A stretch of DNA of 64,000 nt from Rubrobacter_A sp965214435 (GTDB taxonomy: Bacteria > Actinomycetota > Rubrobacteria > Rubrobacterales > Rubrobacteraceae): NCBI GenBank assembly GCA_965214435.1, contig OZ243960.1:434001-498000 (forward strand), in the 5' to 3' direction. The notes beneath the pieces are model-generated. The model did not search any database. It was not told where the DNA came from and saw nothing but the letters and a program-made list of their open reading frames with translations. The translations under genes were made by a program, and so were the position numbers. Below are positions 26,642 to 35,016 of the stretch, piece by piece. Each line of letters starts with the position of its first letter. The stretch's first letter is position 1.

Positions 26642-27337
26642 TCAGCTTCCTGAGGGGAAGTCTATAATCCCCCGCTCCAGGGCCCGGACGACGGCCTGGG
26701 TGCGGTCCGAGACCGCGAGCTTGGCTATTATGTGCTCGACGTGGTTTTTGGTGGTACCGACGCTGATCACGAAGTTCTGCGAAATCTCCCGGTTTGTCTG
26801 CCCGAGCGCCATTAGCTTTAGAACCTCGATCTCGCGCGGCGTGAGAGGGTATGGTAGCTGCTCTGACGAGCTTTTTGTGGCGGTGTTTCTCGGGGACTCC
26901 CTGGTTTCGTCCGCCAGCCTCCGGAGCAGGTCCGTGGCGAGCTTGCGGTTGAGAGGCGACTCGCCCTCGATCACCTTGCGGACCGCGGCGATGAGACCTT
27001 CGGAGGAACTGTCTTTGAGTACGTAGCCGGCGGCCCCGGCTTTGAGCGCCTCCAGGAGGTAGTCGGGGTTTTCGTGCATGGTCACTATAAGAACGCTGGT
27101 CTCGGGGTACTCCCGCTTGATATTGCGGGTCGCCTCCAGGCCGTCCATCTTCGGCATCCTCACGTCCATCAAGACCAGATCCGGCCTCACCCGGTAGCAG
27201 AGAGCGAGGGCTTCCCAGCCGTTGGAGGCTTCCCCTACGATGTTAAAGTCGTCCTCATCTCGTAACATGCTCCGCAAGCCGGAACGCACGAGGGCATGAT
27301 CGTCGACGATCGCCAGCCGCGCTCTCCCGTGTTTCAC
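26642..27337 (-). CDS. NarL/FixJ-family response regulator
   Basis: A 231-residue regulator. The receiver domain has the acidic pair (AIVDDHA), phospho-acceptor Asp in LVLMDVRMPKMDG and Lys in GYVLKDSS. A linker at about 125-155 precedes a LuxR-type HTH (LTPREIEVLKLMALGQTNREI...VGTTKNHVEHI). It is the likely partner of the histidine kinase encoded directly upstream on the same strand (gap 80 bases). Stimulus and targets are unknown. Confidence 0.93.
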   Translation of the reverse strand: MKHGRARLAIVDDHALVRSGLRSMLRDEDDFNIVGEASNGWEALALCYRVRPDLVLMDVRMPKMDGLEATRNIKREYPETSVLIVTMHENPDYLLEALKAGAAGYVLKDSSSEGLIAAVRKVIEGESPLNRKLATDLLRRLADETRESPRNTATKSSSEQLPYPLTPREIEVLKLMALGQTNREISQNFVISVGTTKNHVEHIIAKLAVSDRTQAVVRALERGIIDFPSGS

Positions 27338-27417
27338 TGGTAGTTACCCCTCATTGATAGCTCCTACGCATACTTGTCTACGAACTTTCGAGGCGTGCGG
27401 ATCACCGGCTACACCGC

Positions 27418-29721
27418 TCATGAGCGCAGTCCATCGGGCAGGCCGCCCGGCTCGTCGGGCGGGGCGGAGCCGAAAGCTGGCAGCGGCACCTCAGCGGAGA
27501 TCAGGGTCCCGGCACCAGGCCAGCTACGTATCCGAAACTTGCCGCCGAGCATGCTTATCCTCTCCTGCATCCCGGAGAGACCTACCCTCTCCCCCGGTCC
27601 CCCGCTCTCCAGGGCCGCCGGGTTGAAACCGCGGCCCCAGTCCCGAACGCTCAGGCAGACTTTCTCCGGCTCGTGCCGGAGTTCCAGGAAGAGCTGGTTG
27701 GTGTTCGCGTGTTTGCGGGCGTTGCGCAAAGCTTCCTGGGCAACCCGGAAGAGCGCGGTCTCCACGGCGACCGGCAGGCGCTCCTCCCGCAACTCCTCCG
27801 AGTAGTCTACGTGCCAGCCGCCATCCCGGAGACCTTTTATCTCCAGGCTAATAGCAGCGGCAAGACCGAAGTCGTCGAGCGCGGTCGGGCGGAGGTCCGC
27901 GATAATGCGCCGGGCCTCGCCAACGGTCTGCTGCACGAGTTCCAGGGCCTGGCCGAGTTCCTGCCGGCTCTTTTCAGAATCGGGGGGGTAGCGGCGAGCA
28001 AAAGCTTGCAGGTGCTGGTGGGCGGCGGCCGCTATCTGGGCGAGGCCGTCGTGCACGTCGTAGGAGACCCGGCGGCGCTCCTCTTCCTGGGTTTGGATCA
28101 GGCGTCCCACGAGGTCCTGTAGCCGGTGCTCGCGCTCGGTCAGTTCCCGGTAGAGCCGAGCGTTTTCAAGAGCACTCGCCGCCTGTCCGGTAAGGCTTTC
28201 GAGTATGCCGACCGTATCCTCTTCCCTGAGAGAGTCCGGGCCGTAGATCTCCAACACCCCGAGCACCCGATCCCGCATCCGCAGCGGCAGGCACATCGCT
28301 ACCAGCGGCCTCTCGTCCGGGCTCGGGGGCTCCAGCCGGAACGTCCGCCGCTCGCCGGTTTCGAGGACCGCGTACAGGGTCGCCCGGGCCTCGGGGGTGT
28401 AGCGCGCCCGCCGCCAGAGGCTCTCAAAACCGATGGCCCGCCAGACGCGGAGCTCGCCCCTACCGTCCGGCACGCCGTCGGGCAGACTGACCACGGCGGT
28501 CGTCAGGCTGGAGATACGCTGCATGATACCGAGCAGGCGGTCCCCGATCTCCTCGGCTTCCAGCGTGGAACCCAGGATCTGGCCGGCCTCGTGCAGGGCC
28601 AGCAGCACGTCCAGGCTCCGCCGGAGGTTCTCGTCCACCTGCCGGCGCTCGGTGATGTCCCGGGAGTTGAGGATAATGCTCTTTACCACCGGATCTTCGA
28701 GCAGGTTAGTGCCCACCGCCTCGAAGTGCCGCCAGGAGCCTTCCCGATCCCGCGCCCGGTACTCGAACGTCCGCCGGCCGCCGGGTCTGTCCAGAAGCTC
28801 TTCAAAAACACCGTACACCGGCTCGACATCCTCCGGATGCAGGTGGTCGAAGAACCGGCTGCCGGCCCTTTCTTGCGGGGTTACGCCCAAGACGCGTTCC
28901 ATCGCGGGGCTCTCGTAGCTTATGGTACCCTCCGCGTCGAGGACCGAAGTCATGTCCGAGACGTGCCGCACCAGGGACACAAACCGCTCCCCGCTTTCTC
29001 TAAGCGCGGCTTTTCTCCGGTGCCGCCGGGTTACCTCCGTAGCGTAGATCCTCGTGAGACCACCCGGAGCCGGGCGGATTACCTGGTGGTAGCAACTCTT
29101 CCCGACCTCTACCTCGCGGACGGTTATCTCGTCCGCGTTCTTTAAGCTCCGGGTCACAGGCCCGAGGTCTTCCAGCATCGGGTGCCGGGACCCGAGCGTG
29201 GTAAGGTCCGGAAACCTGTACTCGGCCGCGGGGTTCAGGTAGGTCGGCTCACCGGCCGCGCCCACCTCGATTATCGGGTGGGGACTCAGCCCGGAGAACG
29301 AGGCGAGCCAGGCGAGGTCTCCGCCGTCATCCGCCGTGTGAGACCCTCCGGTCCCCCAGTCTCCGGTCTTCCGCTCTTTGGTCTCCCGGAAGGATATGGA
29401 AAGCCTCTCCGTCCCGTCCCCGGCCCGAAAGACGGACATGGACACTCCGGCCTCGAACGTACCTCCGTCCGCTTTCCGGAGCCGCAGGTCACCGCTGAAG
29501 CTCCCCGCCGACCGGACACGCTCAAGGGCGGCCACGAGCCGTTCGTCGGATGGATCGAAGATGCTTCCACGGTTTATCAGGACTTCCCGTGACCCCCGAA
29601 GCATCCGGCAAGCAACTCGATTGGCGTCTAGTATCTCTCCATCGGGGCCGGCCAGCACCAGACAATCCATGCTGCTATCGAACATTGCCCGGTACTCGTG
29701 ATCACCCGGCGCCAGACTCAC
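27418..29721 (-). CDS. Multi-PAS/GAF sensor histidine kinase (NarX/DesK type)
   Basis: A 767-residue soluble kinase. Two or three PAS domains occupy residues about 1-390 (YRAMFDSSMDCLVLAGPDGEI; FVSLVRHVSDMTSVLDAEGTI ending LNSRDITERRQVDEN). A GAF domain follows at about 395-545. The HisKA_3 dimerisation domain has the phospho-His in SYDVHDGLAQIAAA, and an HATPase_c domain follows (NARKHANTNQ N-box; RDWGRGF; GLSGMQERISMLGG). No membrane helix is seen, so it senses a cytoplasmic or diffusible signal, possibly redox or gas through PAS/GAF ligands. It precedes its likely response regulator in one operon. Confidence 0.92.
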   Translation of the reverse strand: MSLAPGDHEYRAMFDSSMDCLVLAGPDGEILDANRVACRMLRGSREVLINRGSIFDPSDERLVAALERVRSAGSFSGDLRLRKADGGTFEAGVSMSVFRAGDGTERLSISFRETKERKTGDWGTGGSHTADDGGDLAWLASFSGLSPHPIIEVGAAGEPTYLNPAAEYRFPDLTTLGSRHPMLEDLGPVTRSLKNADEITVREVEVGKSCYHQVIRPAPGGLTRIYATEVTRRHRRKAALRESGERFVSLVRHVSDMTSVLDAEGTISYESPAMERVLGVTPQERAGSRFFDHLHPEDVEPVYGVFEELLDRPGGRRTFEYRARDREGSWRHFEAVGTNLLEDPVVKSIILNSRDITERRQVDENLRRSLDVLLALHEAGQILGSTLEAEEIGDRLLGIMQRISSLTTAVVSLPDGVPDGRGELRVWRAIGFESLWRRARYTPEARATLYAVLETGERRTFRLEPPSPDERPLVAMCLPLRMRDRVLGVLEIYGPDSLREEDTVGILESLTGQAASALENARLYRELTEREHRLQDLVGRLIQTQEEERRRVSYDVHDGLAQIAAAAHQHLQAFARRYPPDSEKSRQELGQALELVQQTVGEARRIIADLRPTALDDFGLAAAISLEIKGLRDGGWHVDYSEELREERLPVAVETALFRVAQEALRNARKHANTNQLFLELRHEPEKVCLSVRDWGRGFNPAALESGGPGERVGLSGMQERISMLGGKFRIRSWPGAGTLISAEVPLPAFGSAPPDEPGGLPDGLRS

Positions 29722-29862
29722 TGGAGTATCTCTCCCAAGGCTTATAGCTTACCCTACGTTATACGTCACCATGTATCTTACTGCCTTTTGCAATGTAGTT
29801 AAACCTGGTGGTAACCCCGGTGGCTGGAACCCCTGGGTTTGGCTATAGGGAGTAGTTTCCGC

Positions 29863-30054
29863 TTATGCGTTTTCTTCGCGGAGGATCTTCTCCAGGGCCA
29901 CCCGGCTCCGGCGGAGTTCGGCCTCTACGGTGGAGAGCCGGGCTAGAGACGGGTAACTGAGGCGGTCGCGTTCTACCTCGCTCGCGACGGCTGCGGCGGC
30001 CTCGTCTATCGCGGTCACGGCGCTTTCGAGTAGGATCAGGTCCGAGTCTTCCAC
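29863..30054 (-). CDS. Small helical protein, unknown
   Basis: A 63-residue acidic, Ala/Leu-rich helical protein (IDEAAAAVASEVERDRLS; VEAELRRSRVALEKILREE), likely one helical hairpin or short coiled coil. No family recognised. It lies 9 bases after the TM2-type gene on the same strand and could be co-transcribed with it. Confidence 0.5.
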   Translation of the reverse strand: MEDSDLILLESAVTAIDEAAAAVASEVERDRLSYPSLARLSTVEAELRRSRVALEKILREENA

Positions 30055-30063
30055 GAAAGAATA

Positions 30064-30294
30064 TTACCGCAAACCGCGTCGGGCATTGATCTTGTCCGCC
30101 GCCCGGTAGGCGTCGTATATGGCCCACACCCAGACAATGGCAAAGGTAACGTAGCCAATAAGGATGCTCATCAGAGCAACGTTTATAGCCTGCACCACGA
30201 GTATCACGAGGCCCTTACCTATCTGACCGTTGTAGATCTGGCCGAGACCCGAGATCAGGAAACTGAGCACCGCGGCTAGTCCCGCACTTTTCAT
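30064..30294 (-). CDS. TM2-domain-like small membrane protein
   Basis: A 76-residue protein with two or three hydrophobic stretches (AGLAAVLSFLISGLGQIYNG; LVILVVQAINVALMSILIGY) and the TM2 signature GLGQIYNGQIGKG followed by WAIYDAYRAADKIN. TM2 proteins have no agreed function in bacteria. It starts at ATG 30294 and precedes a small helical ORF. Confidence 0.8.
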   Translation of the reverse strand: MKSAGLAAVLSFLISGLGQIYNGQIGKGLVILVVQAINVALMSILIGYVTFAIVWVWAIYDAYRAADKINARRGLR

Positions 30295-30348
30295 GGCACC
30301 GCCTTTCTATCCAGAAACCGTGTCACCCCGTAGATACGCTCCTGGACT

Positions 30349-30765
30349 TCAAGAGTTGCGGTGCCTCTTTTTTAGCCGCAGGTATTCCTCATCTTCGGCC
30401 GCGGCGCGCCACTTCTCGCGGAAGATCTCCGCGGCCTGTTTTTTCACCGGGTCCTCGGTCTCCCGAGGCTGGCTCTTTTTACCGCCCTTGTACTTTGCAT
30501 AGCGCCGGGAGCGGGTGTGACCCATCTGGAGGTATTTACGGGCGACGTCCATCCCGACAAAGTCTTCCGCGGAACGATACTCCAGGAACTTGGCGTAGAT
30601 CCTCTCTGAAGCCTCTCGCGCCGTCTCCACGTCTTTGAAACCCCACAGCGGCAACAGCTCGCCCTTGTAAGGCTCGGCGTGGAAAACGCCCTGCTCTCCG
30701 CGCCCGACCCGGTACGCCTCCGGGTGGGCTCTCAGGTCCACGCCCTCGTAAGGATAGCCCCCCAA
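30349..30765 (-). CDS. DUF4385-family protein
   Basis: A 138-residue basic protein matching DUF4385 in its order of motifs: VGRGEQGVFHAEPYKGELLPLW, then FLEYRSAEDFVGMDVARKYLQMG, then TRSRRYAKYKGG. The function of the family is unknown. The length is close to that of other members. It lies 9 bases after a STAS gene on the same strand, so transcription with the regulator/STAS pair is likely. Confidence 0.78.
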   Translation of the reverse strand: MGGYPYEGVDLRAHPEAYRVGRGEQGVFHAEPYKGELLPLWGFKDVETAREASERIYAKFLEYRSAEDFVGMDVARKYLQMGHTRSRRYAKYKGGKKSQPRETEDPVKKQAAEIFREKWRAAAEDEEYLRLKKRHRNS

Positions 30766-30774
30766 TAGCCGGGT

Positions 30775-31143
30775 CTACCGGGCGGTGTCCCGGCACGCGC
30801 CCTCGCTGGAGTTCAGACCGGACAGGTCGTCTACCAACTCCAGATGCCGGTCCAGGCCCGCGATGTCCAGAAGCAGCCGCCGCACACCGCCGGGAGCCGT
30901 CAGAACGACCAGCCGGCGTCCGGCCCGCCGCGCCCGGCGGTCGGCGGCCACGAGCAGCTTGATCCCGGTGGCGTCCATAAACTCTAGCCCCGTGAGGTCC
31001 GCGACGAGGACGGCGGGGTTCCACCGCTCCACCCGCTCGAACGCGTGCCGGGTCTCCTTTTCGGCGGCCAAGTCCAACTCGCCGCTAAGGGCGATAAAGG
31101 TCGCGATGCCGTCTTCATAGCCGTGCGCTTTAAACAGGTCCAC
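30775..31143 (-). CDS. STAS-domain anti-sigma factor antagonist
   Basis: A 122-residue STAS protein. The core is VADLTGLEFMDATGIKLLVAA: the phosphorylation motif reads D-A-T-G, so Thr holds the normal acceptor position. It overlaps the stop of the upstream HTH/sensor gene by one base, so the two are translationally coupled, which is unusual and suggests the sensor controls partner switching. No anti-sigma kinase lies beside it. Confidence 0.85.
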   Translation of the reverse strand: MDLFKAHGYEDGIATFIALSGELDLAAEKETRHAFERVERWNPAVLVADLTGLEFMDATGIKLLVAADRRARRAGRRLVVLTAPGGVRRLLLDIAGLDRHLELVDDLSGLNSSEGACRDTAR

Positions 31144-31943
31144 TAAACTCCCCCTCTACCCGGCTCGTTCCGGTCGGACGGTCCGGCGAGCGAGCCGCTG
31201 GAGAGCGGCAGCACGCGGCTCAGGGAAAGCCCGGCCTCTGAAAGCCAGATCGTACCGGCGTGCAAGACCTGCGCCCGCCGCTGGGTCGCCGCGGGCCAGT
31301 CGTCGAGTATCTCCTCCAGCACGCTCGTCGCGATGACTATACCGCTGTCCTCGACCTGACCGGTCAGAGCACTCTGCTGCCTCAACGACGCTTCCAGGTC
31401 TATACCCTCTTCCCAGTTAAAGTTGAGCCACAGCGAGCGCCCCCCGTAAGACGCTTCCGAGGCGAGACGCCGGATCTCCCGCGGACGGCCGTCGAAGTAG
31501 CCGGGGTCCGTGAGAAACTGAAAGCGCCCCGCTTCTTCCAGGCGAGATACCTCCAGCCCACGATCCTCGAACTCCCTTTTGAGTTCCACCGGGTAACCCT
31601 CATCACCGACCCGGTACTTGACCATAGAGCCGCCCCGGGCTTCGGCCATCTGGAAGAACGCCACGTCGAAATCGTGCATGAACTCCAGGCTCTGGGCGAT
31701 CACCAACAGATTGTCCGGCACGTCCACGAAAGACCGCAACTGTCCGACGAGCGTGGACGGACGCTCTCCGCTCCTTAGAAACTCCTCTAAAGCTTCGCGC
31801 CGCACCCGCCACGACCGGCCAATTTTTAAACACGGCAGCCGGTCTTCCCGGCACCAGCGCCAGACCGTTACCTCTCCTACCCCAAGGTAATCAGCAACCT
31901 CGGCTACACTTAGTAAATCCCCGCTGGACTGGACTCCCTCCAC
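31143..31943 (-). CDS. MerR/excisionase-type HTH regulator with MEDS/DcmR-like sensory domain
   Basis: A 266-residue protein. An excisionase-family HTH is at residues about 10-58 (LLSVAEVADYLGVGEVTVWRWCREDRLPCLKIGRSWRV). The remainder fits loosely with the MEDS/DcmR-type sensory domain: VDVPDNLLVIAQSLEFMHDF, then SLWLNFNWEEGIDLEASL and SGIVIATSVLEEIL. A DICT-type domain is the alternative. It starts at GTG 31943. A tandem CGTAC array lies 34-59 bases upstream and is the likely operator for autoregulation. It is coupled to a STAS gene, so it may pair DNA binding with control of a sigma factor. Confidence 0.7.
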   Translation of the reverse strand: MEGVQSSGDLLSVAEVADYLGVGEVTVWRWCREDRLPCLKIGRSWRVRREALEEFLRSGERPSTLVGQLRSFVDVPDNLLVIAQSLEFMHDFDVAFFQMAEARGGSMVKYRVGDEGYPVELKREFEDRGLEVSRLEEAGRFQFLTDPGYFDGRPREIRRLASEASYGGRSLWLNFNWEEGIDLEASLRQQSALTGQVEDSGIVIATSVLEEILDDWPAATQRRAQVLHAGTIWLSEAGLSLSRVLPLSSGSLAGPSDRNEPGRGGV

Positions 31944-31976
31944 AGCGCCGTACTCGACCTCCGACTCTAGTCTGAC

Positions 31977-32001
31977 CGTACTTTAGCGTACTTTAACGTA
32001 C
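31977..32001. promoter_or_regulatory. Tandem CGTAC operator array upstream of the HTH sensor gene
   Basis: Three CGTAC half-sites lie at exact 10-base intervals (31977, 31987, 31997). The first two are near-identical 10-mers CGTACTTTAG and CGTACTTTAA. One helical turn between sites is what a protein binding one face of DNA needs. A further single CCGTACTC lies at 31948-31955. An AT-rich TATATA (32011-32016) sits beside the array and may be the -10 region of the minus-strand promoter. Confidence 0.55.
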
Positions 32002-32208
32002 CCGGAGCTTTATATACGCAATACAGTTAACTGTCAAGCACTTGTAGTAAGTGTAATAATCCGGGGTCGGCGCTGGAATTGCGGTTTTGTGTGAAAGCTT
32101 TATTTGCAGAGAGTAGGGTGCAAGGGTACATTACAGAGGCGCGGGTAACGAGCCTGTGCGGTTTAGTGTGGTCCCGGCCAGTTTCAAAGCTAGGGGAGCA
32201 GGTTATAG

Positions 32209-34554
32209 ATGTATAAAGAGGTTTATGTTCCGGTAGACAACTCGGATTACTCGAACCAGGCGTGCGTCATCGGGGTAGACGTTGCGCGCAAGTTCGGCGG
32301 TCGGGTGGCGGGGTGTCACGCTTACGCGGCGAAGATGCACGACGTGCGTTTCCGGCAGATGGAGAGCGGGCTGCCGGAGGAGTTCCGGGATGAAGACGAG
32401 ATGAAGCGGCAGCGCAAGATCCACGACCAGCTCATCACTAAAGGTCTGGAGATCATCACCGACTCCTATATAGACGTGCTGGAGCCTCTGTGCGAGAAGT
32501 ACGACGTCGAGCTCGTCCGCCGCTCGCTGGAGGGTAAGAACTTCAAGGTCATCGCCGAGGACGTGAACGCAGGAGATTACGACCTCGTGGTGATCGGGGC
32601 TATGGGCATGGCCGCCGTAAAGGACACGGTTCTCGGGACCGTGACCGAGCGGGTGACCCGGCGCCTCACGAAGGCCGACACGCTTATAGTCAAGGACCTC
32701 GACCGCAGCCCGTTCGAGCACATCGTGGTAGCGGTTGATGGCTCGGCCAAGTCGCTCGGCGGCCTCAAGCACGCCATAGAGCTTGCGCGGGAGTTCGGGG
32801 GGACGGTGGAGGCCATAAGCGTCTTCGACCCGTACTTCCACTATGCGATGTTCCACTCCATAGCGGGCGTGCTTTCGAGCAAGGCTCAGAAGGTATTCCG
32901 CTTCAAGGAGCAGGAGAAACTACACGAGGAGATCATCGACTCCGGGCTAGCCAAGATCTACACGGCCCACCTCGAAATAGCCAAGAAGATCGCCGAGGAC
33001 GAGGGCGTCGACCTCAAGACGACGCTTCTGGCCGGCAAGCCGTTCGAGCAGACGATGAAGTACGTGAACGAGGTCGAGCCGACGCTGGTGGTGATGGGCC
33101 GCATCGGGTACCACTCCGACGAGGAGATGGACATCGGCGGCAACACCGAGAACATGATGCGCTACCTGAACACGAACGTGCTCATTACCAACTACGAGTA
33201 CCAGGCACCGGACCTCTACACCGCCGCCGAGCACATGACCTGGACCAAGGAAGCCCTCACGCGGATGGACCGGGTGCCGGGATTCGTGGTCGGCATGGCG
33301 ACCGGCGCTATTTTGCGCTACGCCATCGAGAAGGGCTACACGGTAATTACGGCGGGCGTTATAGACGAGGTCATAATGAACATCCTGCCGCCGGGTGCGA
33401 TGGAGTCGATGCACGCTATCGGAGACCAGATCCGGGAGCAGGAAGCCGCCGGCGAGGAAGCCCCGATAGACGCCCTCTTCCAGGACTTCGACGAGCGCAC
33501 TGCCAACAAGACCAACGGTACGGCGAACGGCAAGGCCAACGGCAACGGTCACAAGACCGAGAAGGAAGCGTTGTTCGAAACGGGCGCCGGCGGGTTCGGG
33601 CAGTCCGAGTACCAGGGGGATGTAGAGGGCATCTCTGAAGAGGTGAGCCGGGAGATCTCCCGCGCCGCCCAGGGCCAGGACCGCTACGAGTGCGATGTGT
33701 GCCGCTACGTGGCGAAGGGCATGCCGGCCCGCTGCCCGGTCTGCAACTCCGACCCGACCCACTTCCACGCGGTGGACGCGGAGATCACCTCCACCGACGC
33801 CACCGACGCCGAGCTGAACCTGAGCGCGGTCTACGACGGCCGCGAGCTACACTGGACCGGCGACGCCCAGGCGCTCTTGGAGTCGCTCCCCGAGTGGCAG
33901 GTACAGCGCCGGGTAAAGGCCCGCGTCGAGAAGAGCGCGCTCAAAAAGGGCTACACCACGATCACCCGCGAGTACGTCGAGCAGCAGTACCGCGAGGAGA
34001 CCGGCCAGGAAGCCCCGGAGATAAGCTCCCAGCCGACGACGGCCCCCATGGGTAACGCCTGTCCGGTAAGCACCGTAAAGGCCAAGGTCGAGAGCACCAG
34101 CGGCGCGAAGTGCCCGATAGACCACTCCTCGTTCGCCAAGGCCGGCTCGAAGGTCCCCGAGGGTGGCTCCAAAGAGTTCGCCTGGACCGACGATGCCATC
34201 ACCCGTCTGGAGCGGGCACCGAAGGGCTTTATGCGGAATATCTCGCGCAACATGACCGAGAGCCTGGCCCGCGATCGCGGCACGACCAGCATAGATCTGG
34301 CACTCGTCGAGGACTCGCTCTCTGGCGCGCGGACCACCATGGAGGACGTCATAACCGGCAAGGTCTCCATAGCGGATCTAGCCCGCAACACCGGCCAGAG
34401 CATAGAGGCCGAAGATGGCGAAGCCCCGCACCCGCCGATGACCGTAACGATGGTCTGCACCACCTGCGGCGAGGAGCTGGAGGGCGTCCAGCCCCCCGAG
34501 GAGTGCCCCGTCTGCGGCGCACCCGGCGAGGACTTCGAGGCAAAAGAGCTTTAG
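32209..34554 (+). CDS. Universal stress / PCP_red / rubredoxin-like fusion protein
   Basis: A 781-residue multidomain protein. Residues 1-160 and 165-330 are two universal stress (UspA) domains; the first has GAMGMAAVKDTVLGTVTERV, an ATP-binding-like loop. PCP_red domains (the small C-terminal domain of protochlorophyllide reductase subunit B) occur three times: about 342-392 (MTWTKEALTRMDRVPGFVV), 546-600 (LHWTGDAQALLESLPEWQV) and 656-710 (FAWTDDAITRLERAPKGFM). A low-complexity linker (Asn/Gly/Lys) is near 430. Two rubredoxin-like ribbons sit at about 494-520 (CDVC...CPVC) and 748-775 (CTTC...CPVC). Two further Cys-Pro pairs lie near 625-645. It probably couples stress sensing to redox metal chemistry; the partner may be the ferredoxin gene that follows. 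Confidence 0.85.
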   Translation: MYKEVYVPVDNSDYSNQACVIGVDVARKFGGRVAGCHAYAAKMHDVRFRQMESGLPEEFRDEDEMKRQRKIHDQLITKGLEIITDSYIDVLEPLCEKYDVELVRRSLEGKNFKVIAEDVNAGDYDLVVIGAMGMAAVKDTVLGTVTERVTRRLTKADTLIVKDLDRSPFEHIVVAVDGSAKSLGGLKHAIELAREFGGTVEAISVFDPYFHYAMFHSIAGVLSSKAQKVFRFKEQEKLHEEIIDSGLAKIYTAHLEIAKKIAEDEGVDLKTTLLAGKPFEQTMKYVNEVEPTLVVMGRIGYHSDEEMDIGGNTENMMRYLNTNVLITNYEYQAPDLYTAAEHMTWTKEALTRMDRVPGFVVGMATGAILRYAIEKGYTVITAGVIDEVIMNILPPGAMESMHAIGDQIREQEAAGEEAPIDALFQDFDERTANKTNGTANGKANGNGHKTEKEALFETGAGGFGQSEYQGDVEGISEEVSREISRAAQGQDRYECDVCRYVAKGMPARCPVCNSDPTHFHAVDAEITSTDATDAELNLSAVYDGRELHWTGDAQALLESLPEWQVQRRVKARVEKSALKKGYTTITREYVEQQYREETGQEAPEISSQPTTAPMGNACPVSTVKAKVESTSGAKCPIDHSSFAKAGSKVPEGGSKEFAWTDDAITRLERAPKGFMRNISRNMTESLARDRGTTSIDLALVEDSLSGARTTMEDVITGKVSIADLARNTGQSIEAEDGEAPHPPMTVTMVCTTCGEELEGVQPPEECPVCGAPGEDFEAKEL

Positions 34555-34573
34555 GCGACACACCAACCAGAAG

Positions 34574-34606
34574 AGGCCCCGGTCCCGTGAGGGATCGGGG
34601 CCTTTT
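34574..34606 (+). terminator. Rho-independent terminator after the USP/PCP_red fusion gene
   Basis: A GC-rich stem AGGCCCCG-GTCCC / GGGA-T-CGGGGCCT with a GTGA-type loop is followed by TTTTCTC. It lies 20 bases after the stop of the fusion gene and before the ferredoxin gene, so the ferredoxin is at most partly co-transcribed. Confidence 0.85.
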
Positions 34607-34626
34607 CTCATCCCACAGGAGATATC

Positions 34627-34896
34627 ATGGCTAAGACCCACAAAGTAACCTTCAAGAAAAGCGGCGTAACGGTAGACTGCGCAGAGGACGAGTACATCTT
34701 GGAAGCTGGCGAAGAAGCCGGTCTCAACCTCCCCTACGACTGCCGCAGCGGCACCTGCGTAACCTGCGCCCAGAAGTGCCTCGAAGGAGAGATAGACCAG
34801 GATCTCGCCTTCGCCCTCGACGACGAAGACGAGGAAAAAGGACTACGCCTCATCTGCATCGGCAGCCCGCTATCCGATGTGGTGCTGGACGCCTGA
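34627..34896 (+). CDS. Plant-type [2Fe-2S] ferredoxin
   Basis: An 89-residue ferredoxin. The cluster ligands are in the pattern C-x4-C-x2-C (DCRSGTCVTCAQKC) with the fourth Cys in LRLICIGSP. An extra Cys follows in the loop. It has the beta-grasp fold start (HKVTFKKSGVTVDC). It carries electrons to a reductase or oxygenase not found here. It sits downstream of the USP/PCP_red/rubredoxin fusion and could pass electrons to those iron sites. A terminator separates them, so it may have its own promoter. Confidence 0.92.
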   Translation: MAKTHKVTFKKSGVTVDCAEDEYILEAGEEAGLNLPYDCRSGTCVTCAQKCLEGEIDQDLAFALDDEDEEKGLRLICIGSPLSDVVLDA

Positions 34897-35016
34897 TTCG
34901 TCTGCTGTAGCAATACATCGTTGCTCTATATAGCAGTCGATGGCTGCTAGCATATGCTTTACTGTGGCTCTTGTCCAAATTATGCAACTGAGTCAGTTTG
35001 TCAGTAGACTACGATT

